DNA from: Deltaproteobacteria bacterium
GTDB lineage: Bacteria; Lernaellota; Lernaellaia; JACKCT01
Direction of reading: 5' to 3'
NCBI GenBank assembly: GCA_020633895.1
Contig: JACKCT010000006.1
Location: 1-64,000, forward strand
DNA: 64,000 nucleotides
Part shown: positions 51,496 to 60,301 of the stretch, piece after piece
Layout of the letters: every line of letters starts with the position of its first letter
Position numbering within the stretch: the stretch's first letter is position 1
Position numbers and translations under genes: made by a program
The notes under the pieces: generated by a model
The model's database searches: none
What the model saw: the letters and a program-made list of their open reading frames with translations, nothing else
What the model was told of the DNA's origin: nothing

Positions 51496-52746
51496 ATGAA
51501 AGTTATTCAAATGCATGTCGAGCATCTAAAATTGTGGGAAGAAAATCCACGACGGAATGATCATGCGGTTGATGCAGTAGCAAAGAGCATAAAAGCATTT
51601 GGCTTCAACGTACCTATCTTATGTGACAATGAGTTTAGAATTGTCGCTGGGCACACCCGCTGGAAAGCGGCCAAGTCCATTGGCATGACTTCTGTGCCAG
51701 TAATCATTCTAGATTTGACTGAAAATCAGCAGAAAGCGTTCGCGATTGCCGACAACAAAACTGCCGAAATTGCCGATTGGGATTGGCCACAACTCAGAGA
51801 AATTGTGGAAGAACTCGAACGTACTGATCTAGATCTGGATAGTCTGGGGTTTTCATCGAATGAACTTTGCCAGCTACTAAACGATGGTTTGGTTGACGAT
51901 GCGATTCCCGACATGGAGGAGAAATCGTCAATAGAACGCGGTGATCTGTTCCAACTTGGACAGCATCGTCTAATCTGTGGCGACTCAAGTGATTTTGAAA
52001 CCTGTCAGCGCGTCCTTGCAAATGAGCAGATCGGCCTCGCCATTTCGAGTCCACCTCGATTCAATAACCTTGGGCTTGGGACTTGGGCTAGCGTTGAAAA
52101 TTATTTAGAAGATATAAAAATCACAATAAACAATATCGCAACTCATCTGAACGCCGGAGGGGTGATTTTTTGGAATATCGGGAACCCGAGTAATTTGAAG
52201 ACAAATCTCGTTGCCAAGCATGCTGGATTTTTCGAGGAAGCAAATCTTCAATATCGTGAAATGCTGTTTCTTTCCCGGCCATATGCTGCTTTTGGAACGA
52301 AACGAAGCAGCCATATTTGGCTTCATGGCCACTATTATCCTGCACATCAGTGTAATCCTGTTTGGGTTTATCAGAAAGAAGGGAAGATGCCGAAGATGAC
52401 AAATGAAGGCCGGAAGTACATGTCGGACTTTACAACGGATTTATGGGAAATTAATTATGTTGCGAATCAAGTTGAAAAACTTGGCCATCCCGGCGTAACG
52501 CCGGTCGAACTTCCATTTCGAGCAATTCAGGCCTACAGTAGTGATAATGAAATTATTTTTGACCCGTTTGGAGGCGTGGGTACTACTCTAATCGCTGCGG
52601 AAAAAGCTGGAGCAAAAAGAGCTGCGTTTCTTATCGAAATAAACCCCGTGTACTGCGAGACATCAATTCGTCGTTGGGAAAACTACACTGGAGAGAAAGC
52701 TCGGAAAATCGATAAAAATGAAATCCCAGAGCCTATAACAAAATGA
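51496..52746 (+). CDS. ParB-domain DNA methyltransferase (fusion)
   Basis: 416 residues. Residues 1-110 are a ParB/sulfiredoxin-like domain (ENPRRND, VPILCDNEFRIVAGHTRWKAAKSIG, DNKTAEIADWD). Residues 145-400 form a DNA amino-methyltransferase in the permuted order: LGQHRLICGDSSD, motif IV as SSPPRF (184-189) and the SAM-binding motif I as FDPFGGVGTTLIAAE (355-369). Canonical motif IV has an aromatic residue after the two prolines, here Arg188. This raises doubt about methylation activity. Such fusions are common on phages and mobile elements. The stop overlaps the next start (ATGA). The gene is AT-rich. Confidence 0.87.
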   Translation: MKVIQMHVEHLKLWEENPRRNDHAVDAVAKSIKAFGFNVPILCDNEFRIVAGHTRWKAAKSIGMTSVPVIILDLTENQQKAFAIADNKTAEIADWDWPQLREIVEELERTDLDLDSLGFSSNELCQLLNDGLVDDAIPDMEEKSSIERGDLFQLGQHRLICGDSSDFETCQRVLANEQIGLAISSPPRFNNLGLGTWASVENYLEDIKITINNIATHLNAGGVIFWNIGNPSNLKTNLVAKHAGFFEEANLQYREMLFLSRPYAAFGTKRSSHIWLHGHYYPAHQCNPVWVYQKEGKMPKMTNEGRKYMSDFTTDLWEINYVANQVEKLGHPGVTPVELPFRAIQAYSSDNEIIFDPFGGVGTTLIAAEKAGAKRAAFLIEINPVYCETSIRRWENYTGEKARKIDKNEIPEPITK

Positions 52747-53666
52747 TCATCGCCGACCGAAAATCCGCCATCCTCTCCCGGCCGACTTTGCCATGTCTGA
52801 AAGACTACCACGCTGTTAATCTCACCGCCGGTTGTCCGCTTGGATGCAAGTACTGCTACACGCAGGGCTACGCGAACAATCCCGGAAACGGCCGCATCAA
52901 GTTTTACTCCAACAGTGAGGAGCGGCTGGCGGAGGAAATCCGCCGGATGCGGCGAAAGCCGAAGAAGGTTTACTTCAGCACGGCGACCGACCCGTTTCTT
53001 CCCGTCGCCAAAGTGCTCGATATGCAGTTTCGCGTGATGGAAATGTTGCTCAAAAACGGCATCTCGATTCTCGTGCTGACAAAAGCGAAAATTCCCGATC
53101 GGTTTCTCGATTTGTTCGCGGAGCATCGTGACCGGGTCGAAGCCCAAATCGGACAAACGACAACGGACGAGACTGTCCGCAAGGCGATTGAGCCCAACAC
53201 GGCGACGGCGGAAGAGCGCCTGTGGAATATTTCCAAGTTGATCAAAAAAGGGGTGCGTACCCAACTGCGAATGGACCCGCTCATCCCGCGGTTAACGGAT
53301 ACGGAAGAGTCGCTGCGAGCTTTGCTCCATGAGGTCTCTGCGCGCGGATGCCGCGAAGTCGCCGCGTCTTTTCTGCACATTCGGCCTTCGCACCGAAAGC
53401 CAATGTCGATCACCGTCGGTTCTTGGAACTTTGAACAAGTTTTTCGCGATCTCTATACAAAGCCTGCTCGCCTGGCGAACGGCGATGCCGCCATCTTGTT
53501 GCCGAACGAGAGTTATCGGCGCGAAAGAATAGGGGTGATTAAGCGGATCAGTGAAAGTCTTGGATTGTCCGCCGGTTTCTGCGGTTGCAAAAACCCGGAC
53601 CTCGGGCTTTCACAATGCCACCCCGACGTCATGGGGGCCGGCGATCAAGTGACCTTTGACTTCTGA
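52743..53666 (+). CDS. Radical SAM protein, spore photoproduct lyase-like
   Basis: 307 residues. The iron-sulphur motif CPLGCKYC (Cys31, Cys35, Cys38) is near the N-terminus, followed by YTQGYANNPGNGRIKFYSNSEERLAEEI and VYFSTATDPFLPVAKV, typical of SplB-like radical SAM proteins. Further Cys near the C-terminus (GFCGCKNPDLGLSQC) may bind another cluster or act in catalysis. Translation is coupled to the upstream methyltransferase. Classic SplB repairs spore thymine dimers, but this organism type is not a spore former as far as the window shows. A role in DNA base modification with the methyltransferase is an inference from context. Confidence 0.85.
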   Translation: MIIADRKSAILSRPTLPCLKDYHAVNLTAGCPLGCKYCYTQGYANNPGNGRIKFYSNSEERLAEEIRRMRRKPKKVYFSTATDPFLPVAKVLDMQFRVMEMLLKNGISILVLTKAKIPDRFLDLFAEHRDRVEAQIGQTTTDETVRKAIEPNTATAEERLWNISKLIKKGVRTQLRMDPLIPRLTDTEESLRALLHEVSARGCREVAASFLHIRPSHRKPMSITVGSWNFEQVFRDLYTKPARLANGDAAILLPNESYRRERIGVIKRISESLGLSAGFCGCKNPDLGLSQCHPDVMGAGDQVTFDF

Positions 53667-53844
53667 AAGCGACATATCGATGTATCGATTTGATGTAAAT
53701 TTATCGAGACGACGAGAAATTATTTGCGAAGTTTGATCCCGCAGTTTCGTGAATTGTCTGCATCTCACTGATCGCTCGCAATAGCTTGACGACGCAACAA
53801 TTTGTTTGCATGACGGTAGGGGATCTTTTCATGTGGAGTCGCCC

Positions 53845-54363
53845 ATGCCGACCGCCGTCGCCACATTCGCAGCCGGGTGCTTTTGGGGAGTCGAGGACGT
53901 CTTTCGGCAGGTGCCGGGGGTGTTGGACGCGGCCGTGGGGTATATGGGCGGCGAGAAGGACCATCCGACGTACGAGGAGGTCTGCGCCGACGAGACCGGC
54001 CACGCGGAGGTCGTTCAGCTCACCTATGACCCGGACGTGCTGGACTACAACGTTCTGCTGTCCGTCTTCTGGCAGGTTCACGACCCGACGCAGGTCGATC
54101 GCCAGGGCCCGGACGTGGGGCGCCAATACCGCTCGGTGATTTTCTTCCACCTGGAAGAGCAGCGCGTCGCCGCCAAGATGCAGATCGCCATGCTCAACGA
54201 GTCGGGGAAACTACGTCGGCCGGTGGCGACCAGCGTCGAGCCCGCCATGCGCTTCTGGCGCGCCGAGGAATACCACCAGCGCTACTTCGAGAAGAACGGC
54301 ATCCGCCACTGCCGCATCGAGGTCGTCGAGGAGACGGCCGAGGACACGCGCGCGGATAATTGA
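53845..54363 (+). CDS. msrA: Peptide methionine sulfoxide reductase A
   Basis: 172 residues. The catalytic Cys12 is in [12 protein letters not shown], with [36 protein letters not shown]-like ([23 protein letters not shown]) and AEEYHQRYF all present. It reduces methionine-S-sulfoxide in proteins with thioredoxin. GTGGAG is about eight bases before the ATG. It stands alone; the extra in-frame ATG at 53806 lacks such a site. Confidence 0.95.
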   Translation: MPTAVATFAAGCFWGVEDVFRQVPGVLDAAVGYMGGEKDHPTYEEVCADETGHAEVVQLTYDPDVLDYNVLLSVFWQVHDPTQVDRQGPDVGRQYRSVIFFHLEEQRVAAKMQIAMLNESGKLRRPVATSVEPAMRFWRAEEYHQRYFEKNGIRHCRIEVVEETAEDTRADN

Positions 54364-54397
54364 GGGCGGGTGTTGTTGAGATAGCGGCGCGCTTCCC

Positions 54398-54494
54398 GGG
54401 TGCCGCATTTTCGCGAGAACGTTAGCTCGAGAAAGGTGTGCGAATTATCCGCACACCCTTGTCCGACGTGCGTCGGCCTAAGAGTGTGGCACCC
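54398..54494. repeat. Dispersed palindromic element family B, full copy 4
   Basis: Termini GGGTGCCGCATTTTCGCG and GAGTGTGGCACCC. Right hairpin CCGACG-tg-CGTCGG (54463-54476), six perfect pairs; left hairpin CGAG...CTCG. Located between convergent msrA and smc. Confidence 0.78.
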
Positions 54495-54520
54495 GAATTT
54501 TGCCGCAACTCTTCGGAACT

Positions 54521-54583
54521 CCGGTTGGAGCGAAGCGACGAATCCCCTTGGCGTCTTCAACAACGCGACAGCGTCCGGGATAC
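54521..54583. repeat. Dispersed repeat family C, copy 2
   Basis: GGTTGGAGCGAAGCG, then GCGACAGCGTCCGGGATAC with GAA and GTATCC forming a short hairpin. Matches 23069-23140. Confidence 0.5.
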
Positions 54584-54631
54584 GAAGTATCCCCCAGTCC
54601 GCCGCGACTTCACGGCCCCAAAATAAAAATG

Positions 54632-54695
54632 GGCGGCCCGGAAAAGGGTCAAGAGCAACGCGCCTTGGGGGGGAGGGGGGTCTTTCCGGACCGCC
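54632..54695. other. Inverted repeat between msrA and smc
   Basis: GGCGGCCCGGAAA (54632-54644) and TTTCCGGACCGCC (54683-54695) pair with one mismatch around 38 bases that contain a G-rich run. A terminator or RNA structure is possible. The remaining sequence to 54898 shows nothing I can name. Confidence 0.45.
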
Positions 54696-54898
54696 GCGAT
54701 CCAAAGGGATTTTAAAGAACTAGGCTTCGCCACCTTGGGGAATGGCTCACCTTGTAGGAAACGAAGCTCAGTGGGCCGACCAAGCTCCGCTCATGAAAAC
54801 TGTTTGAGATCGAACCATCGACGCTTTGCGAACGTCGGGGGCGCCATGGGGCGCGGTATCGAGCGGCGCGACATACGGCGCCGCGAAAAGTCGCTGTC

Positions 54899-57800
54899 TT
54901 ACAGAACCGCCTCGGCGCCGCTGCCGTGGGAGTCCAACTCCGGAGCGTGATCCAGGTCCTCGTCCTCGTCGAAACGCACGCTCACCAGCTTGGAGACGCC
55001 CGGCTCCTGCATGGACACGCCGTAGAGCGTCTCCGCGGTTTTCATGGTGCGTTTGTTGTGCGTGATGACGATGACCTGGCTGTGCTCCCGGATCATCTCG
55101 ATCAGGTGGTTGAACCGGTCGATATTCGCGTCGTCCAGCGGCGCGTCCACCTCGTCGAGCAGGCAGAAGGGCGAAGGCTTGATCAGGAAGATCGAGAAGA
55201 TCAGGCCGATCGAGCTCATGGCCTTTTCGCCGCCCGAGAGCAGGTTGATGTTGGTCAGCTTCTTGCCCGGCGGCTTCACCGAGATTTCCAGGCCCGACTC
55301 CAACGGGTCGTCCGGATCGGTGAGCGTCAGTTGGGCCGATCCGCCGCCGAACAGCTTGGGCAACACGACGGCGAAGCGCTCGGAGACCGCGTTGAAGGCG
55401 TCCAGGAAGCGCTGCTTGCTCTCCCGGTTGATCTTGGCGATCGCCTTTTCCAGATCGGCGATGGCCTCGTCCAGGTCGGCCTTTTGCGACAGGTAAAAAT
55501 CCAGCCGCTCGGACGCCTCCTGGTGTTCCTCGACGGCGGCGACGTTGACCTCGCCGATCTTGCCGAGCATCTCCTGCAGGTCGCGGCGCTGCGCCTTGAG
55601 GTCGTCCAGGCTGGTGGCCTCTTCGTCCTCGGGCAACTCGTCGGGCTCGGGAAGCTCGTCCAAGGCGACGCCGTAGTTGTCCATCAGGCGCTGCACGATG
55701 TGCTCGCGCTTCATGCCCAATTCCACGTGACGCACTTCGGCCTTGGAGTTTTCCTCTCGCCAGGCGGTCAGTTCGTGGCGTTTGGCGCGCAGGGCGGTCT
55801 CGGCTTCGGTGAGTTCCTGTTCGGTTTCGTCCAGCGACCGGCGCACGGCGGCGATTTCTTCGCGGGAGTTGCCGGCCATGTCCGATTTCCCGGCCAACTC
55901 GCCCTCGGCGGCCTGCACCTTGGCGGTCAACTCGCTGACCAGTTCGCTGGTCTGTCGGATCTGGGACCGGCGGGCGGCCAGGTCTTCTTCCATGCGTTTC
56001 TTGGCCCAGGTCGCGGCGGTCTCCCGATCGTGGGCGGCCTTGCGGCGCTCCTTGAGCCCCGCCAGCAGCGAGGATTGTTCTGTCACCTCGTGCTGCAGTT
56101 CGTCCACCTCGCGGGAGTTGGCGAACAGGCGATCCTCGCGATTTTCCAACTCGCCGCGCAATTGGCGGATGTGCTCTTCCAGGCGATTCATCTCGCCCAG
56201 GGCCTTCTCGGCGGCCTCGGCGCGCTGGGCGATGTGCGTGCGTGTCTGGTCGATCTGGGTGGTCAGCCGCGCTTGCTGAGAGGTCAGACCTTCGCCCTCG
56301 GACTTGGACTTCTTGAGCGCGCCCTCGGCCTCGGCCAAGCGGTCCTTGATCTGGTCCAACGACGCCGACACCCCGTCGCGATGCTCCCGCGCGGCCAGGC
56401 GGGCGGCGGTGGCGGCTTCAACGGCGCGATGGGCTTCGGCGACCTTTTCGGCCAGGACGTCCGACTCGGCGGACAGTTCCTTGATGCGTCGGTTGCGGGC
56501 CAACAGACCGGCCTCGGCCGCTTCCTTGGCGCCGCCGGTGATGACGCCGTACGGGTCGATGTACTCGCCGGAAAGCGTCACGAACGCGCCGGCATAGCCG
56601 TTGGCCTTGTGCAGACGCAGCGCCTCGTCCAGCGACTCGACGACCAGCACGTTGTCTAGCAAGGACGCGACCGTGCCTCGGAAGCGCTCATCGGCGCGCA
56701 CGAATTCGGACAGGGGGCCGAGGGTCTGGGATCGCGTCGTTTCCGGGTAATCCGCCTTCGCCGGACGCAGTCCCACCGGCACGAAGGTGTAGCGGGCGGG
56801 CTCACCGGTCGATAGCTGTTGCGCCGCCGCCAGGCACTGCTCGGCCTGCTCGAAGACCACACCCTGCACCCGGTTGCCCAGCGCCGCTTCCAGCGCCGGT
56901 TCGAAGCGGGGCTCCACCTCGATCAGGTGCCCCAGCACATCCAGCGCCCCGGCCGCGCGTTCGGCGCCCTCGTCGGTGGACAGCAGGCGTTTGACACCCT
57001 CCGAATAGCCTTCCAGGCTGCGTTTGACGGCCAGAAGCGACTCGTGGCGCGCCTTGACCGATTCGTGTTCGGAGCGGGCACGGTCCAATTCGTGCTTGGC
57101 GGCGTCCAGGCGGGATTGGGATTCGTTCGCGGCCGCGCGGGCCTGCGTCAGGGATTCTTCCAACTCGGCCCGGCGGGCGCGCAGAGTGTCCACATCGTCC
57201 TGCTGGGCGGCCGATTCGCCTTCCAGGTTGGCGATCAATTCGGCGAGTTCGGCGTGCTTGATCTGCAACGCGGCGACGGACTCTTCGTCGCGCGTCCGAC
57301 CGGCCTCCGAGGCCTCGACCTGACCGGCCAGGGACGCCACGCGGTGCGTCGCCTCGGCAATCTCCCGACGCAGGCGCTCGGCGTTGGTCATATTGTCCTG
57401 GCGGGTCTCGCGGAAGATGGCCAGACGCTGCTGCATCTCGGTCAGGTGGCCCTGAAGGGACTCGATGCGCCCGTCGCATTCGCGGGCTTCCGCGCCGGCG
57501 GTCTCGGCGTCGGCGGCGTGACCGGGGATGGCGTCCTCGGCCTTGCGGCATTCGAGTTCCAGATGGGCGACCTTGGCCTGATGCTCGGCGATCTGCTGGC
57601 GCAGCGAGGCCAGTTCGCTTTCGGCGACGCGGATTTCGTCGGACAGGCCGGAAAGCTGTTCCTGGCGCTGTTCGGCCTCGCGAGAAGCCTTCAGGTGATC
57701 CAGACGGCGCGCTTCCAGGTTTTGTTCCTCGGTCTCGATGCTCGCCGTGGCCTGCTCGATATTGCGTTTGAGCTCGGCCAAGCGGGCCGAGACGGCGGCG

Positions 57801-58531
57801 TCTTCCTCGGCCAGAACGCGGGATTCCCGGGCGGCCAGTTCGAACTCGATCGCCTTGAGGGAGTCGGCGTATTCCTTGTACCGACGGGCCTTGCCCGCCT
57901 GCCGCGCCAGGCTGTTGACCTGGCGGCGCACCTCGGAGACCACATCCTCGACGCGGTCCAGGTTCGAGCGCGTCTGGTCAATCTTGCGCTGCGTTTCTTC
58001 CCGGCGAACGCGATATTTCGTCGTCCCGGCGGCCTCCTCGATCAGGAAGCGGCGCTCGGTGGGCTTCATGGACAGCAGCTTGGCGATCTGCCCCTGCTCG
58101 ATGACCGCATAGGTCCGCGCGCCGATGCCCGTGTCCATGAGCATCTCTTGGATGTCCTTGAGGCGGCAGGGCATGCGGTTGATGAGGTATTGGCTTTCGC
58201 CCGAGCGGAACAGGCGGCGGGTGATCTCGATCTCCGCCACGTTTTCGTAGCCCTGGGGATAGAGGCCGTCGTCGCAGGAGAAGACCATGGAGACCTGGGC
58301 CATGGAAATCGGCTTGCGTCCGGTGGATCCGGCGAAGATGACGTCCATCATCTCGTTGCCGCGCAGCGATTTGGCCGACAACTCCCCCATCACCCAGCGG
58401 ATCGCGTCCACCACATTCGACTTGCCGCACCCGTTCGGGCCGACGATCACGGTGATGCCGTCGTCGAAGGTCAGGCGGGTCTTGTCGGCAAACGACTTAA
58501 AGCCCACCAATTCCAGGTGTTGAATACGCAT
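54899..58531 (-). CDS. smc: Chromosome segregation protein SMC
   Basis: 1210 residues of a complete SMC ATPase. Walker A is GPNGCGKSN (31-39) at the N-terminal head, with the Q-loop MAQVSMVF. Long coiled coils (about 165-500 and 680-1010) flank a hinge with GYAGAFVTLSGEYIDPYGVITGGA. The C-terminal head has the signature LLSGGEKAMSSIGLIFSIF and Walker B FCLLDEVDAPLDD. It works with ScpA and ScpB to organise and separate chromosomes; those genes are not in the window. The ATG at 58531 lacks a ribosome site and lies seven bases after a -10-like CAAACT. The last 20 residues are acidic. Confidence 0.96.
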   Translation of the reverse strand: MRIQHLELVGFKSFADKTRLTFDDGITVIVGPNGCGKSNVVDAIRWVMGELSAKSLRGNEMMDVIFAGSTGRKPISMAQVSMVFSCDDGLYPQGYENVAEIEITRRLFRSGESQYLINRMPCRLKDIQEMLMDTGIGARTYAVIEQGQIAKLLSMKPTERRFLIEEAAGTTKYRVRREETQRKIDQTRSNLDRVEDVVSEVRRQVNSLARQAGKARRYKEYADSLKAIEFELAARESRVLAEEDAAVSARLAELKRNIEQATASIETEEQNLEARRLDHLKASREAEQRQEQLSGLSDEIRVAESELASLRQQIAEHQAKVAHLELECRKAEDAIPGHAADAETAGAEARECDGRIESLQGHLTEMQQRLAIFRETRQDNMTNAERLRREIAEATHRVASLAGQVEASEAGRTRDEESVAALQIKHAELAELIANLEGESAAQQDDVDTLRARRAELEESLTQARAAANESQSRLDAAKHELDRARSEHESVKARHESLLAVKRSLEGYSEGVKRLLSTDEGAERAAGALDVLGHLIEVEPRFEPALEAALGNRVQGVVFEQAEQCLAAAQQLSTGEPARYTFVPVGLRPAKADYPETTRSQTLGPLSEFVRADERFRGTVASLLDNVLVVESLDEALRLHKANGYAGAFVTLSGEYIDPYGVITGGAKEAAEAGLLARNRRIKELSAESDVLAEKVAEAHRAVEAATAARLAAREHRDGVSASLDQIKDRLAEAEGALKKSKSEGEGLTSQQARLTTQIDQTRTHIAQRAEAAEKALGEMNRLEEHIRQLRGELENREDRLFANSREVDELQHEVTEQSSLLAGLKERRKAAHDRETAATWAKKRMEEDLAARRSQIRQTSELVSELTAKVQAAEGELAGKSDMAGNSREEIAAVRRSLDETEQELTEAETALRAKRHELTAWREENSKAEVRHVELGMKREHIVQRLMDNYGVALDELPEPDELPEDEEATSLDDLKAQRRDLQEMLGKIGEVNVAAVEEHQEASERLDFYLSQKADLDEAIADLEKAIAKINRESKQRFLDAFNAVSERFAVVLPKLFGGGSAQLTLTDPDDPLESGLEISVKPPGKKLTNINLLSGGEKAMSSIGLIFSIFLIKPSPFCLLDEVDAPLDDANIDRFNHLIEMIREHSQVIVITHNKRTMKTAETLYGVSMQEPGVSKLVSVRFDEDEDLDHAPELDSHGSGAEAVL

Positions 58532-58538
58532 GGGATCG

Positions 58539-58568
58539 AGTTTGGATTCAGCTCTTTTAGGCCGACAA
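58539..58568 (-). promoter_or_regulatory. Predicted leaderless promoter of smc
   Basis: On the minus strand TTGTCG (58568-58563), an 18-base spacer, CAAACT (58544-58539), then seven bases to the ATG at 58531. The hexamer is identical to that of SGNH paralogue 1. Confidence 0.5.
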
Positions 58569-58852
58569 CGTTGGCGCTAACGAAGTCGGGCAGTTGATAC
58601 TACATGTGCTGTAGACCAAGCGACCGTATACCAGGGGTGGCAGGGTGTCAAGACAAAAGCACAACCACGGGTGAGTTTTTCTAAAACGCCTACTAGATAT
58701 AGTATCCACAGGAAATCCCGGTTGTGGAACAATCTGTGGATGATTCTTGAGGTTCGAGCCTAAGGGGTCAAATTGTCTTGACAATTTAGATGAATTTGGT
58801 TTGTGTTGGCACGTATATTCGCAAATTTTCGGGCAAGGAAAGCAGGGTCGCG

Positions 58853-59659
58853 GTGGATTATCCCGAGTTCGATCCCTTTCGAGGCGGTGGTGGGCGACAG
58901 CCCCAGACGCAGCGGGTGATGCCCCTGGGCGCCCGTCTGCGTGCCGAGCGCATCGAAAAGGCGCGCCGCGCGCGGGAGCGACGGGTCCGCTTCAAGATGC
59001 TGCTGATGCTCGTCGCCCTGAGTTTCCTTCTCTACGCCACGCAGTCCGAATGGGGCCGCCAGCATTTTTCAGCCCCGTCGATGAGCGTTTATATCGATGG
59101 CCTGTCCAAGGCGCTGGCCGGCGCCCAAGGCAACCTGATCTACTTTGTACTGACCATCGTCGTGTTGTTCGTCCGCCTTCCCGGATCGCTGATGCTGATC
59201 GTCGGCGCCCTGGCCTACGGGCCCATCCACGGCCTGCTGCTCGGGTGGTCGGCGACGATCCTGGGCACGAGCGCGACGTTCCTCTACGGCCGGCGCTTTT
59301 CCTCCAAGAAATGCCAAAGTCGCCTGGACGACGGCTATCTGGCCGCGGCGGCGGACGCGATCGGCGGCGGGTTTCTGGACGTGGCCAAGGTCCGCTTCTT
59401 CTATTTCCTCGGCGCGGCGGTCAACTGGGATCTGGCCGGGTCGGACAACGTGGAAACCGGCGACTACCTGGCCGGGAATATCGTCGGCGCCACGCCGCTG
59501 ATTGTCTGCATCGTCCTGCTCGTCTCCCAGTTCAAAACCATCACCTCCTATGACGACGTCATGACCCCGACGGTCATCATCCCCTTTCTCTTCTTCGTCG
59601 TCGCCGGCTTCGCGATCGTCATGCTCCGCCCGCAGGTGTTCATGCGGGAAGACGGGTAG
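58853..59659 (+). CDS. VTT-domain (TVP38/TMEM64/DedA-like) membrane protein
   Basis: 268 residues from a GTG start with AGGG seven bases upstream; an ATG at 58790 would add 21 residues. An N-terminal basic cytosolic part (residues 15-48) is followed by five to six helices. The VTT signature is visible: VVLFVRLPGSLMLIVGALAYGPIHGLLLGWSATILGTSATFLYGRRF, and G(G/A)xVNW..AGSDNV.TGDYL.GNIVGATP. Relatives are lipid scramblase-like or transport proteins of uncertain substrate. The 58569-58852 gap holds no gene. Confidence 0.83.
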   Translation: MDYPEFDPFRGGGGRQPQTQRVMPLGARLRAERIEKARRARERRVRFKMLLMLVALSFLLYATQSEWGRQHFSAPSMSVYIDGLSKALAGAQGNLIYFVLTIVVLFVRLPGSLMLIVGALAYGPIHGLLLGWSATILGTSATFLYGRRFSSKKCQSRLDDGYLAAAADAIGGGFLDVAKVRFFYFLGAAVNWDLAGSDNVETGDYLAGNIVGATPLIVCIVLLVSQFKTITSYDDVMTPTVIIPFLFFVVAGFAIVMLRPQVFMREDG

Positions 59660-59761
59660 GATCCGCGCGAGTTCGAATCCGCCGGCGATTGCTGCGCGAT
59701 TCCTGCACGATTCCTTCCGCGAATAGCGACGGACTTCTACTGCTTGATTTTGAAAACGGGA

Positions 59762-59802
59762 CTGTTGAACAACAGCCGTGAAGTGTCCTCGACTCGAGGA
59801 CA
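59762..59802. other. Two adjacent palindromes
   Basis: CTGTTG-aa-CAACAG (59762-59775) and TGTCCTCGA-c-TCGAGGACA (59784-59802). They lie between the convergent VTT and PIN genes. They could be terminator stems or protein sites; no T-run follows either. Confidence 0.45.
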
Positions 59803-59851
59803 TCGAAACCGGTGTCAATCTGCACTCGCGGGCAATTGCGCGAACGGAGGA

Positions 59852-60301
59852 CTACCCACCGCCGAAGCCCTGGCGTTGATATTCTTCCAAAAATTCGGTT
59901 GGTGTCACGATGGGGATTCCCTCGTACGCGTCGAGTTCCAACAAATGGCGATCACCGCTGATAATAAACGACGCCTCGGCTGCAACGGCACAGGCGAGAA
60001 ATTTGTTGTCGGTGGGATCGGCGTGGACGCCGTCTGCAATCGCAGGGTGGACAATAACGATCGATTCCGAAGCGATCCGAGTAACGAATTCTTCGACCGC
60101 CTCCGGTTCGATCCCGGCTCGTTCGAACAATCGTACGACTTTCTGATAATTTCGCACTCGACGGAATTCCGCCAGTAATTCGTCCGATGTCACCGCGACA
60201 AGCCCGACGTTATCAATCAGCTGAACGATGCGTGCGGCATTGCCGCCAGGGGTAAGGAGGGCACTGATTAGGACGTTGGTATCCAGGACGACCTTAATCA
60301 T
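59852..60301 (-). CDS. PIN-domain toxin of a type II toxin-antitoxin pair
   Basis: 149 residues of the PIN ribonuclease fold: VVLDTNVLISALL (first Asp), the Glu in ELLAEFRRV, and DPTDNKFLACAVAAEASFIISGD with the remaining acidic residues of the metal site. Toxins of this group cut RNA when free of antitoxin. The ATG at 60301 overlaps the antitoxin stop (ATGA). The C-terminal YQRQGFGGG tail is short. It is intact. Confidence 0.88.
   Translation of the reverse strand: MIKVVLDTNVLISALLTPGGNAARIVQLIDNVGLVAVTSDELLAEFRRVRNYQKVVRLFERAGIEPEAVEEFVTRIASESIVIVHPAIADGVHADPTDNKFLACAVAAEASFIISGDRHLLELDAYEGIPIVTPTEFLEEYQRQGFGGG

Noticed and set aside
54926-56659. Open frame opposite smc
   Set aside because: Shadow of a long coiled-coil gene with skewed third positions; no domain and smc is intact.
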